From JAYOEY01 sp038116945 (GTDB taxonomy: Bacteria > Pseudomonadota > Alphaproteobacteria > MPNO01 > UBA2964): a DNA stretch of 64,000 nucleotides. The stretch spans positions 62,001 to 126,000 of the forward strand of contig JAYOEY010000008.1 in the NCBI GenBank assembly GCA_038116945.1. The letters are read 5' to 3'. Every line of letters starts with the position of its first letter. Position 1 is the stretch's first letter. A model generated the notes under the pieces. It saw only the letters and a list, made by a program, of their open reading frames with translations. It was not told the DNA's origin and ran no database searches. Position numbers and translations under genes: made by a program. Of this stretch, positions 55,439 through 64,000 are shown one piece after another.

Positions 55439-58400
55439 CTACTCCGCGGCCTTCCGGCCGGCGCCGGGTTTTCCGTAACCGCCGCCGCCCGGCGTTTCGA
55501 TCACGAACACGTCGCCGGGTTCGACCTCGACAGAATCCGTGCCCTTCAGCGCCGTGATCGAGCCATCGGTCCGTTCCACATAGTTGCGCCCGACCGTGCC
55601 CGGTCCGCCGCCCGCCATGCCGTAGGGCGGGACCTCGCGATGGCCCGACAGGATCGAAGCGGTCATCGCTTCGCGGAAGCGGACCCGTCTGATGACGCCG
55701 TCGCCGCCGCGATACTCGCCTTTTCCGCCCGAACCGCGACGCAGCGAGAAGCTTTCCAGCAGGACGGGGAAACGCCATTCGAGGATTTCCGGATCGGTCA
55801 GCCGCGTGTTGGTCATGTTGGTGTGAACGCCGTCGGTTCCGTCGTAATCGGGGCCCGCGCCCGAGCCGCCGCAGATCGTTTCGTAATACTGGTGATTGTC
55901 ATTTCCGAAGGTGAAATTGTTCATCGTGCCCTGCGCCGCGCCCATCATGCCGAGCGCGCCAAACAGCGCGTCGGTGATGGCCTGCGAGGTCTCGACATTG
56001 CCGGCGACGACGGCCGCCGGATAGGTCGGGTTCAGCATGCAGCCTTCCGGAATCGCAATGTCGAGCGGCTTGAGACAGCCGGCATTGAGCGGGATGTCGT
56101 CGTCCACCAGCGTCCGGAACACGTAGAGCGTGGCGGCGACGCAGATGGCGGAGGGCGCGTTGAAATTATTGGGCTGCTGGTCCGACGTCCCCGCGAAATC
56201 GATCCGCGCGCTGCGCGACTTCCTGTCTACGGTAAGCGCCACTTTGATCTTCGCGCCGTAATCGGTTTCGTATTCGAAGGTCCCGTCGGACAGGGCGTCG
56301 ATCACGCGGCGCACCGATTCCTCGGCATTGTCCTGGACGTGCTGCATGTAGGCTTTCACGACGTCGAGCCCGAAATGCCCGACCATGCGGTTGAGCTCCT
56401 GCACGCCTTTTTCGTTGGCGGCGATCTGCGCCTTCAGGTCGCCCAGATTGTGATGAAAATTGCGCGTCGGATATTTGTGGCTGGAGAACAGCGCTTCGGT
56501 TTCCTTTTCCAGCAGGACGCCCTCTGCGACGAGCTGGAAATTGTCGATCAGGATTCCTTCCTCGTCGATATGCTTCGAATAGGGCGGCACCGAACCCGGC
56601 GTGATGCCGCCGATCTCCGCGTGATGTCCGCGCGAGGCGACGTAGAACAGCACCTCGTCCCGGTCCGCCACGAACACCGGCGTAATCACCGTAACGTCCG
56701 GCAGATGCGTGCCGCCGTTATAGGGCGTGTTCAGCATGTAGACGTCGCCGCGCTTCATGGTGCCCGCGCGTTCGCGTGCAACCGTCTTCACGCTCTCGCT
56801 CATCGATCCCAGATGCACCGGGATATGCGGGGCGTTGGCGACAAGGTCACCCGCCGTATCGAAGATCGCGCAGGAGAAATCGAGCCGTTCCTTGATGTTG
56901 ACCGAATAGGACGTGTTCTGCAGCACGCCGCCCATCTGCTCGGCTATCGACATGAACAGGTTGTTGAACACCTCCAGCATGACCGGGTCGGCCTCGGTGC
57001 CGATGGCGACGCGCTTGGGGAGCGCCACGACGCGGGTCAGCACCAGGTGGTCGTGCCTTGTAACCTCGGCCCGCCAGCCGGGCTCGACCACGGTGGTCGC
57101 GTTGGCTTCCTTCAGGATCGCCGGCCCGTCGATACGGCAGCCGGGTTTCATCGCCTCGCGGTCGTAGACCGGCGTGTCGTGAGTCTCGTTAGCCGAGTAC
57201 ATCGGCACGGTGGCAAGCGGGGCAGGGGCCGCGACGTCCTTTTCGTCGCCTACGACCGGGTCTTCAAGCACCTCGCCTGCGCCGATGACCTCGACCGACA
57301 GCGCCTCGACGATGTGGCTCTTCTCCGGCGAGATGAAGCCGAACTGCTGGCGGTGCGCTTCTTCGAAGCGGGCGACGATATCGGCCATCGGGCCGTAATC
57401 GACCACCAGCGCGGTATCGGTGCCTTCGTAGCGGAGATGAGCCTTTCGAACGGCCTCGGTACGGCCCGGGTCCACGCCCTGCCGCGCCATTTCGGCGCGC
57501 CCGTCGGATTCCATCTCGTCGAACGCAACGTTCAGTTCCGGAACGAGAGAGTCCGACAGCGTTGCTTCCACGGCGCGTTCGCGCATCACGCGCTGGTCGG
57601 CGAGTCCCATGCCGTATGCCGACAGCACGCCTGCGAACGGATGGACGAACACGCGCTTCATCCCGAGCGAATCCGCCACAAGACAGGCATGCTGACCGCC
57701 CGCGCCGCCGAAGCAGTTGAGCGTGTATTCGGTGACGTCGTAGCCGCGCTGCACGGAAATCTGCTTGATCGCATTGGCCATGTTCTCGACCGCGATCTTG
57801 AGGAACCCGTCGGCGACTTCCTCCGGTGTGCGGGCGTCGCCGGTATCCTGTGCGATCTGCTCTGCCAGCGCCGCGAATTTTTCGCGCACGATGTCGGCGT
57901 CCATCGGCTGATCGCCGTCCGGACCGAACACGCGCGGAAAGAAATCGGGGTTGATCTTGCCGACCATCACGTTCGCGTCGGTCACGGCGAGCGGTCCGCC
58001 GCGCCGGTAGCAGGCCGGGCCGGGATTGGCGCCGGCGGAATCGGGACCCACCCGGTATCGCGCGCCGTCGAAATGCAGGATCGATCCGCCGCCGGCGGCG
58101 ACCGTGTGTATGCGCATCATCGGTGCGCGCATGCGGACGCCCGCGACCAGCGTTTCGAAGGCACGTTCGTATTCGCCGTCGTAATGTGCGACATCGGTGG
58201 ACGTGCCGCCCATGTCGAATCCGATGATCCGGGTGTAGCCGGCCATCGCCGCGGTGCGCGCCGCGCCGACAATGCCGCCCGCCGGGCCCGACAGGATTGA
58301 ATCCTTGCCCTGGAAAAAGCGGGCGTCGGTCAGCCCGCCGTTCGACTGCATGAACATCAGGCGGACGTCGCCGAGGCTGCCCGCAACCTGATCGACATAG

Positions 58401-59071
58401 CGCCTGAGAATCGGCGAAACATACGCGTCCACCACGGTCGTGTCGCCGCGCCCGACCAGCTTCATCAGCGGGCTGACCTCGTGGCTCACAGAAATCTGCG
58501 TGAAACCGATCTCCCGGGCGATGTCGGCGACCCGCGCTTCGTGATCGTGATAGCGGTAACCGTGCATGAACACGATGGCGACCGAACGGATGCCGTCGTC
58601 AAAGGCTTCCTGCAGGGTCCGGCGCGCGCCGGTCTCGTCGACCGGGGCGAGTTCCTCGCCCTCGGCGGTATAGCGTTCCTCGATCTCGACGACGCGTTCG
58701 TAGAGGAGTTCGGGAAGTTCGATCCGGCGGGCGAAGATCTTCGGCCGGTTCTGGTAACCGATGCGGAGCTGGTCGGCGAATCCTTTCGTGATGGCGAGGA
58801 CCGTTCGGTCGCCCTTGCGCTCCAGCAGCGCGTTGGTGGCCACGGTCGTTCCCATCTTGACGGCGTCGATCGCGTCGTCCGGGATCGGCGTTTGCTGATC
58901 GATTCCCATCAGGTCCCGGACGCCCTGGATGGCGGCGTCCGGATATCGTTCCGGATTTTCGGAAAGCAGCTTGTAGGCCGTCAGCGACCCGTCGGGGCGG
59001 CGCGCCACGATATCCGTAAACGTTCCTCCGCGATCCACCCAGAACTGCCAGCCGGTACTGTTTTCCGTCAT
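55439..59071 (-). CDS. Hydantoinase/5-oxoprolinase-type ATP-dependent amidohydrolase (HyuA-HyuB fusion)
   Basis: 1210 residues. The N-terminal part (about 1-690, HyuA/actin-like ATPase) has the phosphate-binding DRGGTFTDIVARR and the DMGGTSTDVAHYDG motif; the C-terminal part (about 700-1210, HyuB) has MFMSIAEQMGGVLQNTSYS, HLPDVTVI and the glycine-rich GGGYGKPGAG end. Fused single-chain 5-oxoprolinases of this length hydrolyse cyclic amides such as 5-oxoproline or N-methylhydantoin with ATP. The partner decarboxylase-like gene is 4 bases downstream. Substrate cannot be fixed from sequence, but an imide or lactam of a carboxylic acid is the class. Confidence 0.92.
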   Translation of the reverse strand: MTENSTGWQFWVDRGGTFTDIVARRPDGSLTAYKLLSENPERYPDAAIQGVRDLMGIDQQTPIPDDAIDAVKMGTTVATNALLERKGDRTVLAITKGFADQLRIGYQNRPKIFARRIELPELLYERVVEIEERYTAEGEELAPVDETGARRTLQEAFDDGIRSVAIVFMHGYRYHDHEARVADIAREIGFTQISVSHEVSPLMKLVGRGDTTVVDAYVSPILRRYVDQVAGSLGDVRLMFMQSNGGLTDARFFQGKDSILSGPAGGIVGAARTAAMAGYTRIIGFDMGGTSTDVAHYDGEYERAFETLVAGVRMRAPMMRIHTVAAGGGSILHFDGARYRVGPDSAGANPGPACYRRGGPLAVTDANVMVGKINPDFFPRVFGPDGDQPMDADIVREKFAALAEQIAQDTGDARTPEEVADGFLKIAVENMANAIKQISVQRGYDVTEYTLNCFGGAGGQHACLVADSLGMKRVFVHPFAGVLSAYGMGLADQRVMRERAVEATLSDSLVPELNVAFDEMESDGRAEMARQGVDPGRTEAVRKAHLRYEGTDTALVVDYGPMADIVARFEEAHRQQFGFISPEKSHIVEALSVEVIGAGEVLEDPVVGDEKDVAAPAPLATVPMYSANETHDTPVYDREAMKPGCRIDGPAILKEANATTVVEPGWRAEVTRHDHLVLTRVVALPKRVAIGTEADPVMLEVFNNLFMSIAEQMGGVLQNTSYSVNIKERLDFSCAIFDTAGDLVANAPHIPVHLGSMSESVKTVARERAGTMKRGDVYMLNTPYNGGTHLPDVTVITPVFVADRDEVLFYVASRGHHAEIGGITPGSVPPYSKHIDEEGILIDNFQLVAEGVLLEKETEALFSSHKYPTRNFHHNLGDLKAQIAANEKGVQELNRMVGHFGLDVVKAYMQHVQDNAEESVRRVIDALSDGTFEYETDYGAKIKVALTVDRKSRSARIDFAGTSDQQPNNFNAPSAICVAATLYVFRTLVDDDIPLNAGCLKPLDIAIPEGCMLNPTYPAAVVAGNVETSQAITDALFGALGMMGAAQGTMNNFTFGNDNHQYYETICGGSGAGPDYDGTDGVHTNMTNTRLTDPEILEWRFPVLLESFSLRRGSGGKGEYRGGDGVIRRVRFREAMTASILSGHREVPPYGMAGGGPGTVGRNYVERTDGSITALKGTDSVEVEPGDVFVIETPGGGGYGKPGAGRKAAE

Positions 59072-59180
59072 TCCTTCCTCCGGAGTCGAACTCCGGCAGG
59101 TTGTAGCTTATCCGGGCCGTCCGGCAAAGCCGCATGCTCGAGCATGGCTGCGCCAATTCCGCCCGACATTCATGTCCGCT

Positions 59181-59549
59181 TCAGGACTCCACCATGAGCT
59201 GAAGCGTGTGCCCGTCGGGGTCGTCGAAATAGACGCATTCGGGATCGCCGCGCCGTCCTCTGACGGCGACGCCGTTTGATTTCAGCGTGCCGACGATTTC
59301 CTCCCGTGTGCCGCCGATGATCGAAAACGCAAGGTGATTGAGCTGTCCGTGCGTCGAGAGCGCTGCTTCGTCGTCGGTTTCGAAAAGCCCGATCTGCTGT
59401 GTGCCGCAACGGAGAAAGGCATGATGCTCCCCGGCACTCCTGACCGTCATGCCGAGTACTCCCTCGTAAAAGGCGCGGGATCTGGCGACATCCCGCACGT
59501 AGAGCACGACATGATCGATTGCGGCGGTTTGAATTGAAAAATCAGCCAT
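59181..59549 (-). CDS. VOC-family protein (glyoxalase-like)
   Basis: 122 residues from ATG 59549, behind GGGGAGGATACGG. One vicinal-oxygen-chelate domain: IDHVVLYVRDVARSRAFYEG with His13, LNHLAFSI with His72, and the end DDPDGHTLQLMV. The position of the third ligand, often Glu, is Gln117 here, so metal use is uncertain. It could be a glyoxalase, fosfomycin-resistance-like or binding protein. It reads toward the oxoprolinase gene but is separated by 109 bases, and is divergent from the hopanoid operon. Confidence 0.85.
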   Translation of the reverse strand: MADFSIQTAAIDHVVLYVRDVARSRAFYEGVLGMTVRSAGEHHAFLRCGTQQIGLFETDDEAALSTHGQLNHLAFSIIGGTREEIVGTLKSNGVAVRGRRGDPECVYFDDPDGHTLQLMVES

Positions 59550-59657
59550 GGCCGTATCCTCCCCGATATCGACAGGCCGGTTTGATCCGGGATTGATTCG
59601 CCGCATCAGCTTATCATTTCGGTTTTGGGACGAATATCCGTCTGTTCGGGACGATCG

Positions 59658-60830
59658 ATGGAAATAACTGTACTGGGATGTATGGCTTTCGCGGCGCTGC
59701 TTGCCTGGTTCTGGCTCGCCCTGTTCCGGGGGAGCTACTGGCTGTGCGATCAGCGTCTTTCCGAGCGCCCCGATCCGAAAAACGGCTGGCCCAGGGTGGT
59801 CGCGGTCATTCCCGCGCGCGACGAGGCGGAGTCGATCGCGGAGTCGGTGCATTCGCTCGCGGACCAGGATTATCCCGGCGATCTCGCTATCGTTCTCGTC
59901 GACGATGGCAGCCGCGACGGTACGGCAGCCATCGCCCGCGACGCGGCGCCGCCTGGCCGTCTCGATATCGTCGTTGGCGCGCCGCTTCCCGAACGGTGGA
60001 CCGGCAAGCTCTGGGCGATGCATCAGGGCATCGAACGCGCGGCGGAAATCGCTCCCGATGCGGATTACCTCTTGTTGACCGATGCCGATATCGCCCACGG
60101 AAAGGATGGTTTGCGGCGGCTCGTTGCCATGGCGGAAGCGGACGGACTCGACATGGCGTCCCTCATGGTGCGATTGAGGTGCGAACGATTCTGGGAAAGA
60201 TGGCTGATTCCCGCCTTCGTGTATTTCTTTCAGAAGCTTTATCCCTTCCGTTGGGTTCAGGACGGAAGGCGGGCTGCGGCCGCGGGCGGCTGCATGCTGG
60301 TACGCCGCACGGCGCTTGATCGAATCGGCGGGGTTTCCGCGATACGGGACAGGGTGATTGACGACTGCGCGCTGGCGGCGGAAATCGCGCGGGAAGGGCG
60401 CATCTGGCTGGGGCTCGCAGAAACCAGCCGAAGCATTCGCGGTTACGACGGGCTTTCCGGAATATGGAATATGGTCGCACGAACCGCTTTCGTGCAGCTC
60501 GACCACTCGGTATTGCAGCTCGCGGGGACCGTTCTGGGGATGGCGTTTCTCTATCTCCTGCCCCCTGTCGCCCTTGCTGCGGGACTCGTTTCGGGCGATG
60601 GCGCGGCGGCGTCTTTCGGTGCGGCCGGTTGCGGCCTCGCCGCGGCTCTCTACGTGCCGATGCTCCGGTTTTACGGTCTGGGCGCCTGGAGATCCGCCCT
60701 GCTGCCGCTGGTTGCTCTGGCCTATACGCTGATGACCGTATCGTCGGCCTTGCGTCATTTGCGGGGACAGGGCGGGGCATGGAAAGGCCGGTCATACGAG
60801 GCGCCCGCGCGCCGCGGCGATGGTCGATGA
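59658..60830 (+). CDS. hpnB: Hopene-associated glycosyltransferase
   Basis: 390 residues from ATG 59658. One N-terminal membrane segment, a family-2 glycosyltransferase core (VVAVIPARDEAESIAES at about 45-61, VDDGSRDGT, metal-site LLLTDADIAHG) and three or four C-terminal membrane helices. This is the HpnB type, a membrane-bound glycosyltransferase found in hopanoid operons; its direct product is not settled. Its TGA overlaps the next gene's ATG (ATGA), so it is the first gene of the hopanoid unit. Confidence 0.88.
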   Translation: MEITVLGCMAFAALLAWFWLALFRGSYWLCDQRLSERPDPKNGWPRVVAVIPARDEAESIAESVHSLADQDYPGDLAIVLVDDGSRDGTAAIARDAAPPGRLDIVVGAPLPERWTGKLWAMHQGIERAAEIAPDADYLLLTDADIAHGKDGLRRLVAMAEADGLDMASLMVRLRCERFWERWLIPAFVYFFQKLYPFRWVQDGRRAAAAGGCMLVRRTALDRIGGVSAIRDRVIDDCALAAEIAREGRIWLGLAETSRSIRGYDGLSGIWNMVARTAFVQLDHSVLQLAGTVLGMAFLYLLPPVALAAGLVSGDGAAASFGAAGCGLAAALYVPMLRFYGLGAWRSALLPLVALAYTLMTVSSALRHLRGQGGAWKGRSYEAPARRGDGR

Positions 60831-61708
60831 CGGCGTCGCCGGATATGCACTATGCTGCGCCCGTCATGAAACGCGAACAGGCCCTCGAACACGTCGCCAG
60901 CGTGGTGCGCGCGTCCGGTACGTCCTTTTACTGGGCGATGCGGATGCTGCCGCGACGAAAGCGGGATGCCATGTACGCGGTTTATGCATTCTGCCGCGAG
61001 GTGGACGACATCGCCGACGATCCGGGCAAGCAGTCCGACAAGCTGACCCGCCTCGGCGGCTGGCGCGTCGAAATAGAACGCCTGTTCAACGGACGCCCGC
61101 AGCATCCCGTTTCCCTCGCTCTTGCCGATCCGGTCGAGGCGTTCGGACTGCCCAAACACGCCTTTCTGGCCGTAATCGAGGGAATGGAAATCGATTCCGC
61201 CGATTCCGTCAGGATGCCGTCTGTCGCGGCTCTGGAAGCCTATTGCGACCGGGTCGCATGCGCCGTAGGGCGGCTTTCCAACCGCGTATTCGGCATCGAC
61301 GACGAACGCGGCGAGCCGGTAGCGACGGCGCTGGGACAGGCGCTTCAGCTGACCAATATCCTGCGCGACCTGGCGGAGGATGCAGAGATCGACCGGCTGT
61401 ACGTGCCGAACGACATGCTGCGCCGCTACGATATTCCGCCCAACAGCGCCGCCCGGGCGATCCGTCATCCAAGATTCCCCGAGCTGTGCGACGAGCTTGC
61501 CGCCATCGCCCATCGCCGGTATCTCGAAGCGTCGGCGGCGCTGGCAGCCTGCGACCGGCGCACCATGCGGCCGGCGATCATGATGATGGAGAATTACAGC
61601 AGGATCCTCGACCGTCTCGTAAAACGAGGCTGGAAGACGCCTGAAAAGCCCGTTTCACTGGGAAAACTTCAAAAACTCTGGATTTTGCTGCGCTATGGGC
61701 TCATATGA
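60827..61708 (+). CDS. hpnD: Presqualene diphosphate synthase (HpnD)
   Basis: 293 residues from the overlapping ATG at 60827. It is a squalene/phytoene synthase-family enzyme with both aspartate-rich motifs: DDIAD in FCREVDDIADDPG (residues 60-64) and RDLAEDAEIDRLYVP. It joins two farnesyl diphosphates into presqualene diphosphate; HpnC and HpnE then make squalene. The sequence SGTSFYWAMRMLPRRKRDAMYAVYAF is of the HpnD rather than the HpnC type. Neither hpnC nor hpnE is present between hpnB and shc here. Internal ATGs at 60845 and 60866 are alternative starts. Confidence 0.9.
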   Translation: MTASPDMHYAAPVMKREQALEHVASVVRASGTSFYWAMRMLPRRKRDAMYAVYAFCREVDDIADDPGKQSDKLTRLGGWRVEIERLFNGRPQHPVSLALADPVEAFGLPKHAFLAVIEGMEIDSADSVRMPSVAALEAYCDRVACAVGRLSNRVFGIDDERGEPVATALGQALQLTNILRDLAEDAEIDRLYVPNDMLRRYDIPPNSAARAIRHPRFPELCDELAAIAHRRYLEASAALAACDRRTMRPAIMMMENYSRILDRLVKRGWKTPEKPVSLGKLQKLWILLRYGLI

Positions 61709-61870
61709 GAGCAGCATGCGCCTCAAGTAGCGTAACGAAGTTTTAACGTTTTCGGGCAATTCGTTAGAAGCTGTTGAGTTTCCTAATGATTCTCGAACAT
61801 AATCGTATCCGACCTTCGCTGATGGGCCTCCCGGTCGAAACAGGCGGGGCGGAGCGCCGGGGGCAATCAG

Positions 61871-63859
61871 TTGGACAGTTCTGTTAGTCAGGTTTCTTCC
61901 ATGTTGAATTCGGGGCCTGTTGGGGCAGGGAGAGTGTCTCCCGAAATCGCCCTTCTCGACTCAACCATCGAGGAGGTCGCCACCTGTCTTGCAGATTGTC
62001 AGCGGCCGGACGGTCACTGGGTCTACGACCTGGAGGCGGACGCGACCATTCCCGCGGAATATATTCTTCTCAACCATTATCTGGACGAGACAGACGACAG
62101 TACCGAGCGGAAGCTCGCCAACTACCTGCGCGCCATTCAGGATTCGGACGGTCACAATGGCTGGCCGCTGTTTCATGGCGGCCCGTTCGACATGAGCGCG
62201 TCGGTCAAGGCGTATTACGCCCTGAAACTCGTGGGCGACGATCCCGGTGCGCCGCACATGCGCCGCGCGCGCGAGGCGATCCTTCGCCATGGCGGGGCGG
62301 CAAAATCGAACGTGTTTACCCGCATTTCGCTGGCGCTGTTCGGTCAGGTGCCGTGGAACGCCTGTCCGCTGATACGGGTCGAGGTGTTGCTCGCGCCCCG
62401 GCGGTCCCCGCTCAACATCATGGAAAAGGTTTCCTACTGGTCGCGGACCGTCATGGTGCCGCTTCTGGTGCTGCAGGCGCTGAAGCCCTGCGCGACCAAC
62501 CCCAGGGGAATCGGGATCGAAGAACTGTTCACCGTTCCTCCGGATCAGGAAAAGGACTGGTTGCAGAACCCGACCGGCCACTGGCTGGGTGATATCATGC
62601 TTGCGCTCGACAAGGTGGGACGTTTCGTCGTGCCGTATCTTCCGAAAGGCGCGCAGCAGAAGGCGGTCGATCGGGCGATGAATTTCATCCGGGAACGGCT
62701 CAACGGCGAGGACGGGCTCGGCGGGATTTTCCCGGCGATGGCCAATACGCTGATGGCGTTTAACGCGCTTGGCTATTCGCGGGACGACCCCGACTATGTT
62801 ACGGCCAGGAAGGCGATCGACGACCTGATCGTCGAAGACGGCGACAGCGCCTATGTGCAGCCGTGCGTATCTCCGGTCTGGGATACCGCGCTGGCGGCGC
62901 ATGCCTTGATGGAGGCGGGTCATCCCGGCGACGACCCGGTGATCGGTCGGGCGACCCGCTGGCTTGCGGAACGGCAGATTCTCGACGTCAAGGGCGACTG
63001 GGCGGTGAACCGGCCGAAAGTCCGGCCCGGCGGCTGGGCGTTCCAGTATCGCAACGACTATTATCCCGACGTGGACGATACTGCAGCCGTCGTAACGGCG
63101 CTGGACCGAGCCGGCGATCTGGGGCTCCGCGAATCCGTGGCCCGTGGCGCCGAATGGGTGATCGGCATGCAGAGCGCGCAGGGCGGCTGGGGCGCTTTCG
63201 ATGCCGATAACGAATATTACTGGCTGGAGCATATTCCGTTCGCCGATCACGGCGCTTTGCTCGACCCGGCGACCGCCGACGTCAGCGCGCGCTGCATCTC
63301 GATGCTGGCGCAACTCGGCTACGACCGCGATCACCCGGTTATGAAGAAAGGTCTCAACTATCTGCGGCGCGAGCAGGAAAAGGACGGGTCCTGGTTCGGT
63401 CGCTGGGGGACCAACTACATTTACGGGACCTGGTCCGCGCTCTGCGCCCTGAACGCCGCGGGCGAAGACATGGCGGCGCCCCATATCCGGAAAGCGGTCG
63501 ACTGGCTGAAAGCGCAGCAGCGCGAAGACGGCGGCTGGGGCGAGGACTGCACGACCTACTGGCCGGAATACAAGGGAGAAGCCAAGGCCTCCACGCCGTC
63601 GCAGACCGCGTGGGCGCTGCTCGCCCTCATGGCGGCCGGAGAAGTCGACAGCGAAGAAGTGCGCCGGGGGGTCGCCTGGTTGGTGAACGCGCCCCGCAAC
63701 GGCGCCGACTGGGAAGAGGAGTACTACAACGCGGTCGGATTTCCGCGTGTATTCTATCTCCGCTATCACGGCTATTGCGCCTATTTCCCCCTGTGGGCCC
63801 TTGCGCGGTACCGCAATCTCAGAGCCACCAATTCCCAGCGCCCGGCTTTCGGGCTCTGA
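61871..63859 (+). CDS. shc: Squalene-hopene cyclase
   Basis: 662 residues from TTG 61871; ATG 61901 is an alternative and neither has a strong ribosome site. The protonating motif DVDD is at residues 400-403 (YYPDVDDTAAVVTAL), and several QW-type repeats (QRPDGHWVYDLE, QSAQGGWGAFDADNEYYW, QREDGGWGEDC) mark the alpha-alpha barrel. It cyclises squalene to hopene on the membrane surface. The length suits bacterial cyclases. The 162-base gap to hpnD contains a small inverted repeat TAACGAA/TTCGTTA (61733-61739, 61760-61766), so it may have its own promoter. Confidence 0.96.
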   Translation: MDSSVSQVSSMLNSGPVGAGRVSPEIALLDSTIEEVATCLADCQRPDGHWVYDLEADATIPAEYILLNHYLDETDDSTERKLANYLRAIQDSDGHNGWPLFHGGPFDMSASVKAYYALKLVGDDPGAPHMRRAREAILRHGGAAKSNVFTRISLALFGQVPWNACPLIRVEVLLAPRRSPLNIMEKVSYWSRTVMVPLLVLQALKPCATNPRGIGIEELFTVPPDQEKDWLQNPTGHWLGDIMLALDKVGRFVVPYLPKGAQQKAVDRAMNFIRERLNGEDGLGGIFPAMANTLMAFNALGYSRDDPDYVTARKAIDDLIVEDGDSAYVQPCVSPVWDTALAAHALMEAGHPGDDPVIGRATRWLAERQILDVKGDWAVNRPKVRPGGWAFQYRNDYYPDVDDTAAVVTALDRAGDLGLRESVARGAEWVIGMQSAQGGWGAFDADNEYYWLEHIPFADHGALLDPATADVSARCISMLAQLGYDRDHPVMKKGLNYLRREQEKDGSWFGRWGTNYIYGTWSALCALNAAGEDMAAPHIRKAVDWLKAQQREDGGWGEDCTTYWPEYKGEAKASTPSQTAWALLALMAAGEVDSEEVRRGVAWLVNAPRNGADWEEEYYNAVGFPRVFYLRYHGYCAYFPLWALARYRNLRATNSQRPAFGL

Positions 63860-63871
63860 CCGGACCCGACC

Positions 63872-64000
63872 GTGCCTGATGCCGGCATCGCGGTAGGGGC
63901 AGTTACGGGGTCCCTGCGCGAGCGGGCCTGTTTTTCGCCGGTTGTAAACCGCATCGATATTCGCTGTTCGGGCGCGCGTCCCGACCGGGCGAGACGTCTG
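63872..64000 (+). CDS. hpnG: Probable hopanoid-associated phosphorylase HpnG (partial, start only)
   Basis: An open frame from GTG 63872 to the end of the window (43 codons), 12 bases after the cyclase stop. It begins VPDAGIAVGAVTGSLRERACF and continues to IRCSGARPDRARR; the GxVTG...RCSGA...RAR pattern is like the nucleoside-phosphorylase-type HpnG, which acts on adenosylhopane and commonly lies downstream of shc. The ribosome site is weak. The call rests on a short fragment plus position. Confidence 0.5.
   Translation, partial: MPDAGIAVGAVTGSLRERACFSPVVNRIDIRCSGARPDRARRL

Noticed and set aside
55298..58300. Open frame of about 1000 codons on the plus strand opposite the 5-oxoprolinase gene
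   Set aside because: Same explanation: antisense shadow of a high-GC gene, no recognisable domain.

Overview
The window is GC-rich (roughly 60-65 %), densely coding chromosomal DNA of a free-living alphaproteobacterium. The evidence is the codon use, hopanoid genes of the alphaproteobacterial type, REP-like palindromes of the GTCATCCCGG...CCGGGAT kind, UbiD, TauD, hydantoinase and Cox-type genes, and PEP-CTERM surface proteins. I would guess Rhodospirillales or a relative, but no marker gene in the window settles the order. There is no phage, insertion sequence, plasmid or CRISPR locus. The only RNA gene seen is a tRNA-Leu(UAA).

Layout. 1-0.7 kb: end of an MFS exporter, a 70-residue unknown and the tRNA. 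0.7-3.3 kb: a leftward operon of four small lipoproteins, two of them paralogues. 3.6-8.7 kb: a CDGSH protein, two SDRs, an amidohydrolase, a PEP-CTERM protein and an MFS transporter. 8.8-19.2 kb: oxidative catabolism. It holds a Rieske oxygenase, a tungsten/molybdenum aldehyde:ferredoxin oxidoreductase, a quinone oxidoreductase, a split NDP-forming acyl-CoA synthetase, an HpaB-type flavin monooxygenase, an extradiol dioxygenase, a VOC protein and an esterase. 19.3-23.1 kb: a leftward cluster of a CTP-transferase fusion, a GT-B-like protein, a methyltransferase and a small ORF, with a PEP-CTERM protein immediately downstream of... in map order beside the CTP-transferase gene. 23.2-30.9 kb: a GMC oxidoreductase and a Cox-type molybdenum hydroxylase whose large subunit carries a fused CoxG domain, divergent from a benzoate-type CoA ligase. 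31.2-31.6 kb: a GIY-YIG nuclease gene bracketed by inverted REP-like hairpins. 31.6-38.7 kb: GFA protein, UbiD decarboxylase, lactonase-like hydrolase, a seven-repeat cysteine-pair secreted protein, TauD and cysteine-dioxygenase-like genes, and an SSADH. 38.9-44.6 kb: two sensor kinases and a PEP-CTERM protein behind a near-perfect sigma-54 promoter. 44.7-59.5 kb: TPP-dependent E1 alpha/beta, an orphan Bug-type binding protein, a GST/QOR/ligase operon, another TauD protein, three tandem paralogous secreted proteins, an arylmalonate-decarboxylase-like protein and a fused 5-oxoprolinase. 59.7-64 kb: hopanoid genes hpnB-hpnD-shc and the start of a probable hpnG.

How it fits together. Several units look like complete short routes of the form alcohol to aldehyde to acid to CoA ester: GMC plus Mo-hydroxylase plus CoA ligase, and AOR plus QOR plus acyl-CoA synthetase. 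Others (HpaB, DodA, Rieske, UbiD, lactonase) point to aromatic ring hydroxylation, cleavage and decarboxylation. Substrates cannot be read from the sequence.

The most promising candidates for something undescribed are the REP-flanked GIY-YIG unit, the CTP-transferase/GT-B/methyltransferase cluster beside a PEP-CTERM protein, the Cys-pair repeat protein with its 33/31 alternation, and the triplicated secreted family.
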